Shown here: positions 1 through 6,401 of the stretch, one piece after another | Layout of the letters: every line of letters starts with the position of its first letter | Numbering within the stretch: position 1 is the stretch's first letter | DNA from: Anaerolineales bacterium | GTDB taxonomy: Bacteria > Chloroflexota > Anaerolineae > Anaerolineales > DRMV01 | Reading direction: 5' to 3' | Assembly: GCA_027026295.1 (NCBI GenBank) | Contig: JALVOR010000209.1 | Span: 1-13,483, forward strand | Length of the DNA: 13,483 nt | Notes under the pieces: model-generated | Database searches by the model: none | What the model was told of the DNA's origin: nothing | Seen by the model: the letters and a program-made list of their open reading frames with translations, nothing else | Translations under genes and position numbers: made by a program

Positions 1-1
1 G

Positions 2-256
2 GCCGAGCAGGGCGGGCTAAGCGGCGCGCCCCTGCGGGAGCGCAGCACCGCGCTGATCCGCGCCATCTACCGCCGCACCGGCGGGGCGCTGCCCATCATC
101 GGCGTGGGCGGCATCATGCGCCCCGAAGATGCGCTGGAAAAACTCGACGCAGGCGCTGTGCTGGTGCAGGTTTACACCGGGCTGATATACCATGGGCCAA
201 CCCTCCCCCGCGACATCGTGCGCGCCTGGGCCACCCGCCATTCCGGTATTGCATAA
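2..256 (+). CDS. pyrD: Dihydroorotate dehydrogenase (quinone), class 2, C-terminal part only
   Basis: This is the last 84 codons of a gene that begins outside the window; the reading frame starts at base 2 and ends with TAA. Visible family motifs are [12 protein letters not shown] near the start, then [22 protein letters not shown], shown here as PIIGVGGI followed by the [11 protein letters not shown] stretch, and [12 protein letters not shown]. In the family these form the last strands of the TIM barrel and bind the FMN phosphate. The enzyme oxidises dihydroorotate to orotate in pyrimidine synthesis, passing electrons to quinone at the membrane. Class 2 assignment rests on the GLSG and LVQVYTG motifs; the N-terminal membrane helix that would confirm it is not in the window. 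The next gene starts 35 nt downstream on the same strand with no terminator visible between. Confidence 0.9.
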   Translation, partial: AEQGGLSGAPLRERSTALIRAIYRRTGGALPIIGVGGIMRPEDALEKLDAGAVLVQVYTGLIYHGPTLPRDIVRAWATRHSGIA

Positions 257-291
257 CCCCTGAAACACCGGGTACTGACAGGCACCCAACA

Positions 292-825
292 ATGCGAAGA
301 TCCGATCAAAGCCTTATGATTTCCTTCGAAAAACGCCTTACCCGCCACGCCCGCTGGCCGCTCATCATCGCGCTGGGCGTAATTTCCTTGCTCTTCCCCT
401 CTGTGGTGTTCCGCCTTGCCATGCCTTCGCAGGGCATCGCCCTGGACACCCGCCTTGCCTACACCACCGCCGACGTCCACGCCGCCCTCAGTGCGCTCAC
501 CCCCGCGCAGCGCAGCGCCGCCGTGTGGGGGCATCTCACACTGGATATGCTTTACCCCTTCATCTACGGCCTGTTTTTCGCCCTGCTGCTCATCCGCCTG
601 TGGCCTGCAAAACCGTGGTGGCGGCTTGCTTTCCCCATTGTGGCTGCCGACCTGCTGGAAAACACCCTCCTCGCCACACTTTACCACCTCTACCCGCGCG
701 GCACGGGGCTGATACCATGGGCTTCTGCAATAACCACCCTCAAATGGGCGCTGGTGGCTTTGGCAACCGTGCTGGCGCTGGCGGGCGTGGTGCGCGCCGC
801 ATTCCACCGCAAAGCCAAACCCTGA
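292..825 (+). CDS. Small four-helix membrane protein of unknown function
   Basis: A 177-residue protein that I cannot assign to a named family. Four hydrophobic segments are visible at about residues 22-41, 82-103, 108-132 and 150-171, with basic residues at both ends (RRSD and RHARW at the start, FHRKAKP at the end). A polar loop of about 40 residues lies between helices 1 and 2. Helix 2 carries DMLYPFIYG and helix 3 carries ADLLENTL, so charged residues sit at or near the membrane, which may matter for function. No Shine-Dalgarno sequence is evident before the ATG at 292; the in-frame ATG at 316 (starting MISFEKRL) is an equally possible start. It follows pyrD by 35 nt and may be cotranscribed with it, but nothing in the sequence ties its function to pyrimidine synthesis. 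Confidence 0.7.
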   Translation: MRRSDQSLMISFEKRLTRHARWPLIIALGVISLLFPSVVFRLAMPSQGIALDTRLAYTTADVHAALSALTPAQRSAAVWGHLTLDMLYPFIYGLFFALLLIRLWPAKPWWRLAFPIVAADLLENTLLATLYHLYPRGTGLIPWASAITTLKWALVALATVLALAGVVRAAFHRKAKP

Positions 826-876
826 GTTGTGCCCCACCTCACACAACAACGCACGAAGCAACCCGGCGGCTGGCTT

Positions 877-909
877 TTCCCTTTCGCACTTGCACGCCCC
901 GAAGGGAAT
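877..909 (+). terminator. Possible weak terminator hairpin before the recA promoter
   Basis: TTCCCTT (877-883) and CG (885-886) pair with CGAAGGGAA (900-908), with one bulged T and a 13-nt loop. It is followed by TCTTAA rather than a run of T. It lies between the end of the membrane-protein gene and the recA promoter, where a terminator would be expected, but the signal is weak. Confidence 0.25.
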
Positions 910-932
910 CTTAACGGCGCAAATTTTCGCCC

Positions 933-961
933 TTGTCAGCATCCGCAGAATGAAGTACACT
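933..961 (+). promoter_or_regulatory. Candidate sigma-70-type promoter of recA
   Basis: A -35 box TTGTCA (933-938, five of six consensus bases) and a -10 box TACACT (956-961, four of six) are separated by exactly 17 nt. The predicted start of transcription, around 968, leaves a 5' leader of about 55 nt before recA. The palindrome at 970-986 falls right at the start point, which is a typical place for a repressor site. The call rests on reading the boxes by eye. Confidence 0.55.
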
Positions 962-969
962 TTACAGGG

Positions 970-986
970 GCACAAAGTCTTTGTGC
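970..986 (+). promoter_or_regulatory. Perfect palindrome at the recA start point, candidate SOS/LexA-type operator
   Basis: GCACAAAGTCTTTGTGC is an exact inverted repeat with 8-nt arms around one central base. It begins 8 nt after the proposed -10 box, so a dimeric repressor bound there would block transcription of recA. It matches neither the E. coli (CTG-N10-CAG) nor the Bacillus (GAAC-N4-GTTC) LexA site. LexA sites differ widely between phyla, so a lineage-specific SOS box is plausible. That the regulator is LexA is inference from the target gene; the palindrome itself is directly visible. Confidence 0.5.
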
Positions 987-1022
987 ACGACATAACAGTA
1001 CATCTACGGAGTATTCGACCTC

Positions 1023-2030
1023 ATGAGCGACGGCAAACAAAACGCCCTGCAACAGGCGGTTTCGGAAATCACCAAGCGCTACGGCGAGGGTGCCATCATG
1101 CGGCTGGGCGAAGCCCACCACCTGCACGTGGAAGCCATTCCCACCGGCGCGCTTTCCCTGGATGTGGCATTGGGCATCGGCGGCATTCCCCGCGGGCGCA
1201 TCACCGAAATTTACGGCCCCGAATCGTCGGGCAAAACCACCCTCTGCCTGCACATCGTCTCCGAAGCACAGCGCCTGGGCGGCATCGCAGCCTTTGTGGA
1301 TATGGAGCACGCCCTCGACCCGGTTTACGCCGAAGCCATCGGCGTGGACGTGGACAACCTGCTGATTTCCCAGCCCGACACCGGCGAGCAGGCGCTGGAA
1401 ATCGTCGAAACGCTGGTGCGTTCCGGCGCGGTGGATGTCGTGGTGATGGGCTCGGTGGCCGCCCGGGTGCCGCGGGCGGAAATTGAAGGCGACATGGGCG
1501 ACGCCTCCATGGGCATGCAAGCCCGCCTGATGTCGCAGGCGCTGCGGAAACTTTCCGGTGCCATCAAGCAGACCAACACCGCGGTGATTTTCACCAACCA
1601 GTTGCGGCAGAAAATCGGCGTGATGTTCGGCAACCCCGAAACCACCCCCGGCGGCCTGGCGCTCAAGTTCTACGCCTCCGTGCGCATGGATATCCGCCGC
1701 ATTCAGGCCATCAAAATCGGCCAGGAAATCATCGGCAACCGCACCCGCGTGAAAGTGGTCAAGAACAAGGTTGCCCCACCCTTCCGCCAGGCTGAATTCG
1801 ACATCCTCTACGGCATGGGCATTTCCCGCGAGGGCGATATCCTCGACCTCGCCGTCAACATGGACATCGTCACCAAGCGCGGCTCCTACTACTCTTACGG
1901 CGACCAACGCTTAGGGCAGGGGCGCGAGAACGTCAAAGCCTTCCTGCGCGAAAACCCCGACCTGCTGATGGAACTGGAAGAGATAATTCGCGCCGAACTT
2001 CTGGGGCCGCCTCCGGAAGAAGAAACATGA
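1023..2030 (+). CDS. recA: Recombinase RecA with an altered Walker B motif
   Basis: This 335-residue protein is RecA by its full set of family blocks. It catalyses ATP-dependent strand exchange and promotes LexA self-cleavage. Walker [10 protein letters not shown] is at residues 65-73, the catalytic glutamate is E95 in [10 protein letters not shown], the TNQLRQKIG block holds N192 and Q193, and loop L2 lies in [11 protein letters not shown]. The KVVKNK lysines and an acidic tail (PPPEEET) are also present. Oddity: the Walker B strand, normally ending VVxDSVAAL, reads [12 protein letters not shown], so the metal-coordinating aspartate is G143 and the usual leucine is R148. In loop L1 the usual SHMG reads ASMG (S162 for histidine). 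The start is set by GGAG at 1008-1011, 11 nt upstream. The neighbours recX and rny are those of a housekeeping recA, which argues against a stray paralogue. The identification is secure; normal ATPase activity is not. Confidence 0.96.
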   Translation: MSDGKQNALQQAVSEITKRYGEGAIMRLGEAHHLHVEAIPTGALSLDVALGIGGIPRGRITEIYGPESSGKTTLCLHIVSEAQRLGGIAAFVDMEHALDPVYAEAIGVDVDNLLISQPDTGEQALEIVETLVRSGAVDVVVMGSVAARVPRAEIEGDMGDASMGMQARLMSQALRKLSGAIKQTNTAVIFTNQLRQKIGVMFGNPETTPGGLALKFYASVRMDIRRIQAIKIGQEIIGNRTRVKVVKNKVAPPFRQAEFDILYGMGISREGDILDLAVNMDIVTKRGSYYSYGDQRLGQGRENVKAFLRENPDLLMELEEIIRAELLGPPPEEET

Positions 2031-2052
2031 CCCCACCCGCGCACAGTGCCTG

Positions 2053-2109
2053 CTGATGCGCGCGACACGCTGCCCAAACCTGCTTTGGACGGCGTCTCGT
2101 GGGCATCAG
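2053..2109 (+). other. Hairpin structure directly downstream of recA
   Basis: CTGATGC (2053-2059) pairs exactly with GCATCAG (2103-2109). Inside this, ACGC (2067-2070) can pair with GCGT (2092-2095), and CCAAA-CCTGC-TTTGG (2074-2088) forms a perfect inner hairpin. No T run follows, so it is not an intrinsic terminator. It could protect the 3' end of the recA mRNA or form the first domain of the longer structured spacer described next. Confidence 0.35.
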
Positions 2110-2154
2110 ACCCGGCATGTTGAGCGCATGGCTTTTGGTCATTAATTCATCGTG

Positions 2155-2376
2155 CCATGCGCCGCCACGGCTCGTAAACGAAACACCGAAGTGCTTTTGG
2201 GTAGGCAATTCCTGCCGAAGTGCGGTTTGCGCTATCCTGATCGACAACCATGCATCAATCGCGCACCCTGCGCGGTTTCCTGCAAGGCATACAAGCACAT
2301 CACCCCCCGCAATTTCCTCGCGGGCCGGTGTTATCGTGGTATATCCGAGAGCCGTGGCACGCGCCACGGCTTTTTG
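2155..2376 (+). ncRNA. Candidate structured leader RNA or attenuator of recX
   Basis: The 364-nt recA-recX spacer shows no convincing coding sequence but several stems. GCCACGGCTC (2164-2173) is exactly complementary to GAGCCGTGGC (2349-2358) and could close the whole domain. Inside are an imperfect helix 2179-2188/2223-2231, a hairpin GGCA/TGCC (2204-2216), a 9-pair hairpin with a CCC loop (2257-2277, one G-T pair), and a compound hairpin CACC-CCCGC/GCGGG-GGTG (2301-2330). CCGAAGTGC occurs twice (2186-2194 and 2215-2223). The closing strand 2350-2358 is also the 5' arm of the terminator, so closing stem and terminator exclude each other, as in riboswitches. I see no match to a known riboswitch, T-box, 6S RNA, tmRNA or SRP RNA. 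A plain recA 3' UTR is the simpler alternative. A weak promoter (TTGAGC at 2120, ATTAAT at 2141, short 15-nt spacing) is possible. The boundaries are approximate. Confidence 0.4.
2350..2375 (+). terminator. Intrinsic-type terminator between recA and recX
   Basis: AGCCGTGGC (2350-2358) and GCCACGGCT (2363-2371) form a perfect 9-bp GC-rich stem with an ACGC loop, running into TTTTT (2371-2375). It lies 19 nt before the recX start codon with no room for a new promoter in between, so recX must depend on read-through or on an antiterminated transcript. E. coli also has a terminator between recA and recX that lowers RecX relative to RecA, so conserved logic is plausible. Confidence 0.75.
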
Positions 2377-2394
2377 TATGCCCACAGGGCAAAC

Positions 2395-3081
2395 ATGGCA
2401 CATAAAATCACTGCCATTACGGCACAGAAACGCCACCCCCAGCGGGTCAACATCTTCCTCGACGGTGAGTTTGCCTTTGGGCTGGCTCGCATCGTGGCAG
2501 CCTGGCTGCAAATCGGGCAGGAACTCACCGAGGAAGACATTGCCCGCCTCAAGGCCGCCGACGCCCAGGAACAGGCTTACCAGCGCACCCTGCGCTATAT
2601 CGGCTACCGCCCGCGCACCGAAGCGGAAATCCGCCGCTATTTGCAGCGGCGCAAGGTTGCCGAGGAACACATCGCCGCCATCCTGGTGCGCCTGCGCGAC
2701 CTGAACCTGGTGGACGACACCGCCTTTGCCCGCGCGTGGGTGGAAGATCGCATCACCTTTCGCCCCCGCGGCCGCCGCGCTTTGCGTGCCGAACTGCGCC
2801 AGAAAGGGCTTTCCGAAGACGCCATCGCCCCGGTGCTGGAAGACCTCGACGAGGCAAGCCTGGCCTATCAGGCTGCCCGGAAAGGGCTTCCCCGTTACCG
2901 GCGCCTGGCATGGCAGGAATTCCGCCAGAAAATGAGCGCCTATCTGGCACGCCGCGGCTTTCCCTATGACATTGTGCGGGAAACCGTCGAGCGCGTGTGG
3001 CAAGAAAACCATCCCGATTCCCCCTCGGCCTCCCCCGCCGAGGATACCCCTGACAACGAGGATTTGCCATGCATGGAATGA
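2395..3081 (+). CDS. recX: Regulatory protein RecX
   Basis: A 228-residue RecX, the small helical protein that binds RecA filaments and restrains their ATPase and strand-exchange activity. The N-terminal part (residues 1-60) has the [19 protein letters not shown] block typical of the longer RecX forms. Then follow the three-helix repeats: [20 protein letters not shown] (63-82), then [20 protein letters not shown] (100-119), then [19 protein letters not shown] (126-144). A third repeat runs to about residue 203, and the tail is acidic and proline-rich. The ATG at 2395 is chosen because RecX homology begins there and AGGG lies 5 nt upstream. The frame stays open upstream to 2152, but that stretch is unlike RecX and contains the terminator. 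It overlaps the start of rny by 13 nt. Confidence 0.92.
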   Translation: MAHKITAITAQKRHPQRVNIFLDGEFAFGLARIVAAWLQIGQELTEEDIARLKAADAQEQAYQRTLRYIGYRPRTEAEIRRYLQRRKVAEEHIAAILVRLRDLNLVDDTAFARAWVEDRITFRPRGRRALRAELRQKGLSEDAIAPVLEDLDEASLAYQAARKGLPRYRRLAWQEFRQKMSAYLARRGFPYDIVRETVERVWQENHPDSPSASPAEDTPDNEDLPCME

Positions 3082-4607
3082 CACTCATCATCACGCTCGT
3101 CGTTGCATTGGTGGCGTTGGCGGTGGGCATCGGCATCGGCTTCTACATGAAAGCCCAGGCCGACAAGCGCCGCCTTGCCGACGTCGAAGCCCAGGCGCAG
3201 CGCATTTTGCAAGAAGCCAAAGACGAAGCCAGCGAAACCCTGCTGCACGCCAAAGACGAAGCCCTTGCCACCCGGCAAGAAGCCGAGGAGCAAATCAAAC
3301 AAATGCGGCGCGACCTGCGGCGCGAAGAAGAACGCCTGCAGCGCCGCCGCCAGGAACTCGACCGCCGCGCCGAAAACCTGGAACGGCGAGAACAGACGCT
3401 CAACAAACGACAGAGCGCCATCGACCGCCGCGCCAACGAAATCGAGCGGCTGCACCAGCAGCAGACCGAACAACTGCAGCGCATCGCCCAAATGACGGTG
3501 GAAGAAGCCCGCCAGCAACTGCTGGACGCGGTGGAACAGGAAGCCCGTGCCGACATGGCGCGCATCATCCGCCAGGTGGAAACCGAAGCCAAGGAAGAAG
3601 GCGAAAAGCGCGCCCGCAAACTGATTGCCCTTGCCATCCAGCGGGTGGCTTCCGAGCATGTTTCCGAAATCACTACCTCGGTGGTGCCGCTGCCTTCCGA
3701 CGACATGAAAGGCCGCATCATTGGCCGCAGCGGGCGCAACATCCGCGCTTTCGAGCAGGCTGCCGGTGTGGATGTCATTGTGGACGACACCCCCGAAGCC
3801 GTTACCATCTCTTCCTTTGACCCGGTGCGCCGTGAAATTGCCCGCCGCGCCCTCACCAAACTGGTGCTCGATGGCCGCATTCACCCCGCCCACATTGAAA
3901 AGGTAATTGAGAAAGAACGCGAAGAGGTCGAGCGCATCATCATGGAGGCTGGCGAAGAAGCCGCTTACGAAGCAGGTGTTGCCGGTCTGCATCCTGAAGT
4001 GCTGAAGGTGCTCGGTCGGCTGAAATTCCGCACCTCCTATGGCCAGAACCAGTTGGAGCACGCAGTGGAAACCGCCAAACTTGCCGCCGTGATTGCCGCC
4101 GAACTGGGCGCCGATGTGGAACTTGCCAAAGCGGGCGGCCTGCTGCACGACATCGGCAAGGCCATGGACCACAACCTCGAAGGCACCCATGCCCTCATCG
4201 GCGCCGAATTCCTGAAACGTTATGGCGTGCGCGAGAAAGTGGTCAATGCGGTGGCTTCCCACCACCACGAAGTCGAACAGCAGAGCGTGGAAGCCATCAT
4301 CGTGGAGGCTGCCGACGCCATCAGCGGCGCACGCCCCGGCGCACGTCGCGAAAGCCTGGAAGACTACCTCAAGCGCGTGCGGGCGCTGGAAGAAACCGCC
4401 AATGCCTTCAAGGGCGTCAGCGAAAGTTACGCCTTGCAGGCCGGGCGCGAAATCCGCATCATCGTCCGCCCCGAAGAAATCGACGACCTGGAAGCCACCC
4501 GCCTGGCGCGCGACATTGCAAAGAAGGTGGAAGAGAACCTGCAATATCCGGGGCAAATCAAAGTGACCGTGATTCGGGAAACCCGCGCGGTAGACTATGC
4601 GAAATAG
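3069..4607 (+). CDS. rny: Ribonuclease Y, membrane-anchored endoribonuclease
   Basis: A 512-residue RNase Y, the endonuclease that starts mRNA decay in many bacteria lacking RNase E. In order: an N-terminal membrane helix (about residues 5-27), a long charged coiled coil rich in E, R, K and Q (about 30-200), a KH RNA-binding domain with GRSG at 219-222, and an HD metal-dependent phosphohydrolase domain. The HD domain carries [10 protein letters not shown] (H360, D361) and SHHHEVEQ (397-404). Length and domain order match the family. The start at 3069 has GAGGA at 3058-3062, 6 nt upstream; the fourth codon (ATG at 3078) overlaps the recX stop as ATGA and is an alternative start. Overlap with recX implies translational coupling. 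The recA-recX-rny order is common in several phyla. Confidence 0.96.
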   Translation: MHGMTLIITLVVALVALAVGIGIGFYMKAQADKRRLADVEAQAQRILQEAKDEASETLLHAKDEALATRQEAEEQIKQMRRDLRREEERLQRRRQELDRRAENLERREQTLNKRQSAIDRRANEIERLHQQQTEQLQRIAQMTVEEARQQLLDAVEQEARADMARIIRQVETEAKEEGEKRARKLIALAIQRVASEHVSEITTSVVPLPSDDMKGRIIGRSGRNIRAFEQAAGVDVIVDDTPEAVTISSFDPVRREIARRALTKLVLDGRIHPAHIEKVIEKEREEVERIIMEAGEEAAYEAGVAGLHPEVLKVLGRLKFRTSYGQNQLEHAVETAKLAAVIAAELGADVELAKAGGLLHDIGKAMDHNLEGTHALIGAEFLKRYGVREKVVNAVASHHHEVEQQSVEAIIVEAADAISGARPGARRESLEDYLKRVRALEETANAFKGVSESYALQAGREIRIIVRPEEIDDLEATRLARDIAKKVEENLQYPGQIKVTVIRETRAVDYAK

Positions 4608-4616
4608 CCACACTCC

Positions 4617-4651
4617 CTGTGCCCCGCCCATCTTTTAGGGGCTGGGCACAG
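4617..4651 (+). terminator. Strong hairpin after rny, probable terminator without T run
   Basis: CTGTGCCC (4617-4624) pairs perfectly with GGGCACAG (4644-4651). After a C/T mismatch, GCCC (4626-4629) pairs with GGGC (4639-4642), leaving a 9-nt loop. It sits 9 nt after the rny stop codon and ends 11 nt before the rnpB -35 box. There is no T run after it, so it may terminate weakly or act as an mRNA 3' stabiliser. Confidence 0.45.
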
Positions 4652-4662
4652 GCGCCAGCCTG

Positions 4663-4691
4663 TTGACAACAACGAGCGAACCTTTTAAGAT
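4663..4691 (+). promoter_or_regulatory. Promoter of rnpB
   Basis: A perfect -35 box TTGACA (4663-4668) is followed after exactly 17 nt by TAAGAT (4686-4691, four of six consensus bases). The predicted start lies 7-8 nt later, at the GG (4699-4700) that opens helix P1 of the RNase P RNA. The independent agreement between promoter and RNA 5' end strengthens both calls. Confidence 0.8.
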
Positions 4692-4698
4692 AAACGCA

Positions 4699-5113
4699 GG
4701 AAGCCGTGGGCCGGCCAGGTGGTCGCGGCGGCACATGGTGCCGTCGAGGAAAGTCCGCACTCCACAGGGCACGGCGCCGGGTAACACCCGGGAGGGGGCA
4801 ACCCCTCGGACAGGGCCACAGAAACAGACCGCCAACGGCCTGCGCTGCAGCGCAGGTGCGGGCAAGGGTGAAAAGGTGGGGCAAGAGCCCACCGGCGCGC
4901 CGGGCAACCGGCACGGCCAGGCAACCCCCGTCGGGAGCAAGGCCAAGCAGGGACAAAGGCAGCCGGCGGCTGCCGGGGTGTGACCCGCACCCCTCGAGTT
5001 CCGGGTAGGCCGCACCGAGCAGCGGTGGCAACACCGCCGCCCAGACAGATGACCACCCAGGCAGGTTTCCCCTGCCGGACAGAATGCGGCTTACAGGCCG
5101 ACCCACGGCTTCC
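4699..5113 (+). ncRNA. rnpB: RNase P RNA, bacterial class A
   Basis: The catalytic RNA of RNase P, which removes the 5' leader of precursor tRNAs. Universally conserved segments are recognisable in order: GAGGAAAGTCCGCACTCC (4746-4763), the CAGAAACAGACCGCC block, GGGTGAAAAGGTGGGGCAAGAG, recognisable by its GGTGAAAAGG core, GGAGCAAGGCCAAGCAGG, and GACAGAATGCGGCTTA (5078-5093). Helix P1 is a perfect 12-bp pairing of 4699-4710 with 5102-5113, which fixes both ends and a length of about 415 nt. The P4 strands CCGCA and TGCGG covary relative to E. coli (CCGGG/CCCGG). No intrinsic terminator is evident after the 3' end, so the RNA may be processed out of a longer transcript that continues into the FHA gene. 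Confidence 0.97.
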
Positions 5114-5188
5114 TCTCATACCACGCACCCCGTCAACATCCCCAACGCCGCCAACGTCGCTCTCTCAACTTCTCGTGCGAGGCCGCAG

Positions 5189-5854
5189 ATGACGAACACC
5201 TCTCCCCCCGTTTTCATGCTCATTGCCCAGGGCGGCCCCCTCGAAGGCATGCGCTGGACGATAGAGCAGAGCATGACCATCGGACGCGACCCTTCTTGCG
5301 ACATCGTCATTCCCGACCGGCAGGTCTCGCGGCGGCACGCCCGCCTGCACCCCGACGCGCGCGGCGTGGTGCTCGAAGATCTGCACAGCAAGAATGGCAC
5401 CCATCACAACGGTGAACGGGTTGCCGCGCCGGTGCGCCTTGGCGACGGCGATGTGGTGCAAATTGCCCTGGCGCAGCGTTTTCTGGTCGCTACCTCCGAC
5501 GCCACCCTGCCCCTGAGCGACGTGCCCGACACCCTGCAGATCATGGGCAAAGCCCTGCGGCTGGATGCCACCACCCATCAGGTCTGGGTGCGCGGCAAGG
5601 AAATCTTCCCGCCGCTTTCGGCTGCCCAGTTCCAGTTGCTGCAGGCGCTCTATCAGCGGGAAGGCGAAGTGGTGCCGCGCGAAGACCTCATCCGCGCGGT
5701 GTGGGGCAAGGAAGCCATCGGCATCTCCAACCAGGCGCTGGACGCCTTAGTGCGCCGCCTGCGCGACCGCCTCGCCGCCGCCGACCCCACCCACGCCTAC
5801 GTGGTTACCGTACGCGGCCACGGCTTGCGGCTGGATAATCCCCAGACGGGATAA
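5189..5854 (+). CDS. FHA domain protein fused to an OmpR/PhoB-type winged helix
   Basis: A 221-residue soluble protein with two domains. The N-terminal FHA domain (about 9-100) has the phosphothreonine-binding signature: GR (32-33), SRRH (47-50) and NG (69-70) in the LHSKNGTHHNGERV block. The C-terminal part (about 120-217) is a winged helix of the OmpR/PhoB DNA-binding class, with LSAAQFQLLQALYQREGEVVPRE, recognised by its LSxxxFxLLxxL core, then SNQALDALVRRLRDRL and VVTVRGHGLRL. There is no receiver domain. The likely role is a transcription factor controlled by a Ser/Thr kinase rather than a histidine kinase; that is inference. The ATG at 5189 is chosen because GAGG at 5179-5182 lies 6 nt upstream and the FHA fold starts here; the open frame before it lies in rnpB. 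It is 75 nt downstream of rnpB. Confidence 0.9.
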   Translation: MTNTSPPVFMLIAQGGPLEGMRWTIEQSMTIGRDPSCDIVIPDRQVSRRHARLHPDARGVVLEDLHSKNGTHHNGERVAAPVRLGDGDVVQIALAQRFLVATSDATLPLSDVPDTLQIMGKALRLDATTHQVWVRGKEIFPPLSAAQFQLLQALYQREGEVVPREDLIRAVWGKEAIGISNQALDALVRRLRDRLAAADPTHAYVVTVRGHGLRLDNPQTG

Positions 5855-5905
5855 AAAAACAACAGGCACGACAATTTTTTGAACCCCGTCAAGGTTTCGC
5901 AATAC

Positions 5906-5935
5906 AAAAAAACAGCCCCTCGCTCGAGGGGCTGT
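5906..5935 (-). terminator. Intrinsic terminator of the bactofilin-end operon
   Basis: Read on the minus strand, ACAGCCCCTC-GAGC-GAGGGGCTGT is a perfect 10-bp stem (5912-5921 with 5926-5935) running into seven T (5906-5912). It lies 6 nt after the bactofilin stop codon and is the best terminator in the window. The hairpin could also slow + strand transcription arriving from the FHA gene, but it has no T run in that direction. Confidence 0.9.
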
Positions 5936-5941
5936 CTGCTC

Positions 5942-6400
5942 TCACGTTGCGCTTGCTGCTTTTTCTTCTCCGGGCGGTGCATCGCTTGACAACGGGGGAG
6001 CAGGCAGGCTTTCTTCCATGCGAATCTGCCCCCGCAGGAAAGCGCCTTCTTCCGTGGCAAAGGAAACGGCCACCACGTCGCCCAGCACGCGCCCGGTCTT
6101 GCGAATCTCCACCCGCTCGGCGGTGATGTTGCCCTTGAGGATGCCCGCCACCACCACGGTTTTGGCATACACGTGCTCGCAGGTCACGCGGCCGCTTTCC
6201 GCTACCACCAGCAAGCCCTCGAAATTGAGTTCGCCCTCAAAAACGCCTTCCACCCGAATGCCGCCCCGCCCGGTGATGCGGCCGCGAACGTGCACCTCGG
6301 GGCTTAGCACCGACGTCACCCGCCCAATGGGCGCCGAGGCAGGCGGTGGTGCAGCGGGCTCTTCGGCTTCCGGAACGCGGCGTCGCCCTCGACGGAACAT
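5942..6400 (-). CDS. Bactofilin-family polymer-forming protein
   Basis: A 152-residue protein with the bactofilin core, a right-handed beta helix that self-assembles into filaments used as cytoskeletal scaffolds, often for envelope or morphology functions. The core (about 25-128) shows short repeating turns with small and hydrophobic residues, such as VHVRGRITGRGGIRVEGVFEG split over residues 37-57, then ESGRVTCEHVYAKTVVVAG (68-86) and GRVLGDVVAVSF (103-114). It is flanked by a basic start (MFRRGRRR), a proline/alanine-rich linker, and a disordered tail, as is usual for the family. The ATG at 6400 is chosen because the fold and basic leader begin here; it lies 1 nt after the fabI stop (TGAGATG), so translation is probably coupled. 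The frame extends upstream into fabI, but that is out-of-frame shadow. Confidence 0.88.
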   Translation of the reverse strand: MFRRGRRRVPEAEEPAAPPPASAPIGRVTSVLSPEVHVRGRITGRGGIRVEGVFEGELNFEGLLVVAESGRVTCEHVYAKTVVVAGILKGNITAERVEIRKTGRVLGDVVAVSFATEEGAFLRGQIRMEESLPAPPLSSDAPPGEEKAASAT

Positions 6401-6401
6401 C

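Noticed and set aside
916..931. GGCG-CAAATTTT-CGCC upstream of the recA promoter considered as a second operator.
   Set aside because: The arms are only 4 bp and the interior is not symmetric; the downstream 17-bp palindrome is far stronger.
936..1907. A 323-codon minus-strand frame opposite recA.
   Set aside because: It is the antisense shadow of recA, rich in G, H, D and V, with no recognisable domain and covering the recA promoter.
2155..2376. The recA-recX spacer considered as 6S RNA, tmRNA, SRP RNA or a T-box leader.
   Set aside because: No tmRNA acceptor end, no SRP domain IV loop, no T-box sequence, and no clear 6S central bubble could be found; left as an unassigned candidate structure.
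2152..2394. The recX reading frame is open about 80 codons further upstream.
   Set aside because: The extra residues do not resemble RecX, contain the terminator hairpin, and RecX homology plus an AGGG site point to the ATG at 2395.
2964..4631. A 555-codon open frame on the minus strand opposite recX and rny.
   Set aside because: Its composition (strings of G, F, H, A and L) is that of the reverse complement of a GC-rich gene; the + strand encodes a full RNase Y with all domains.
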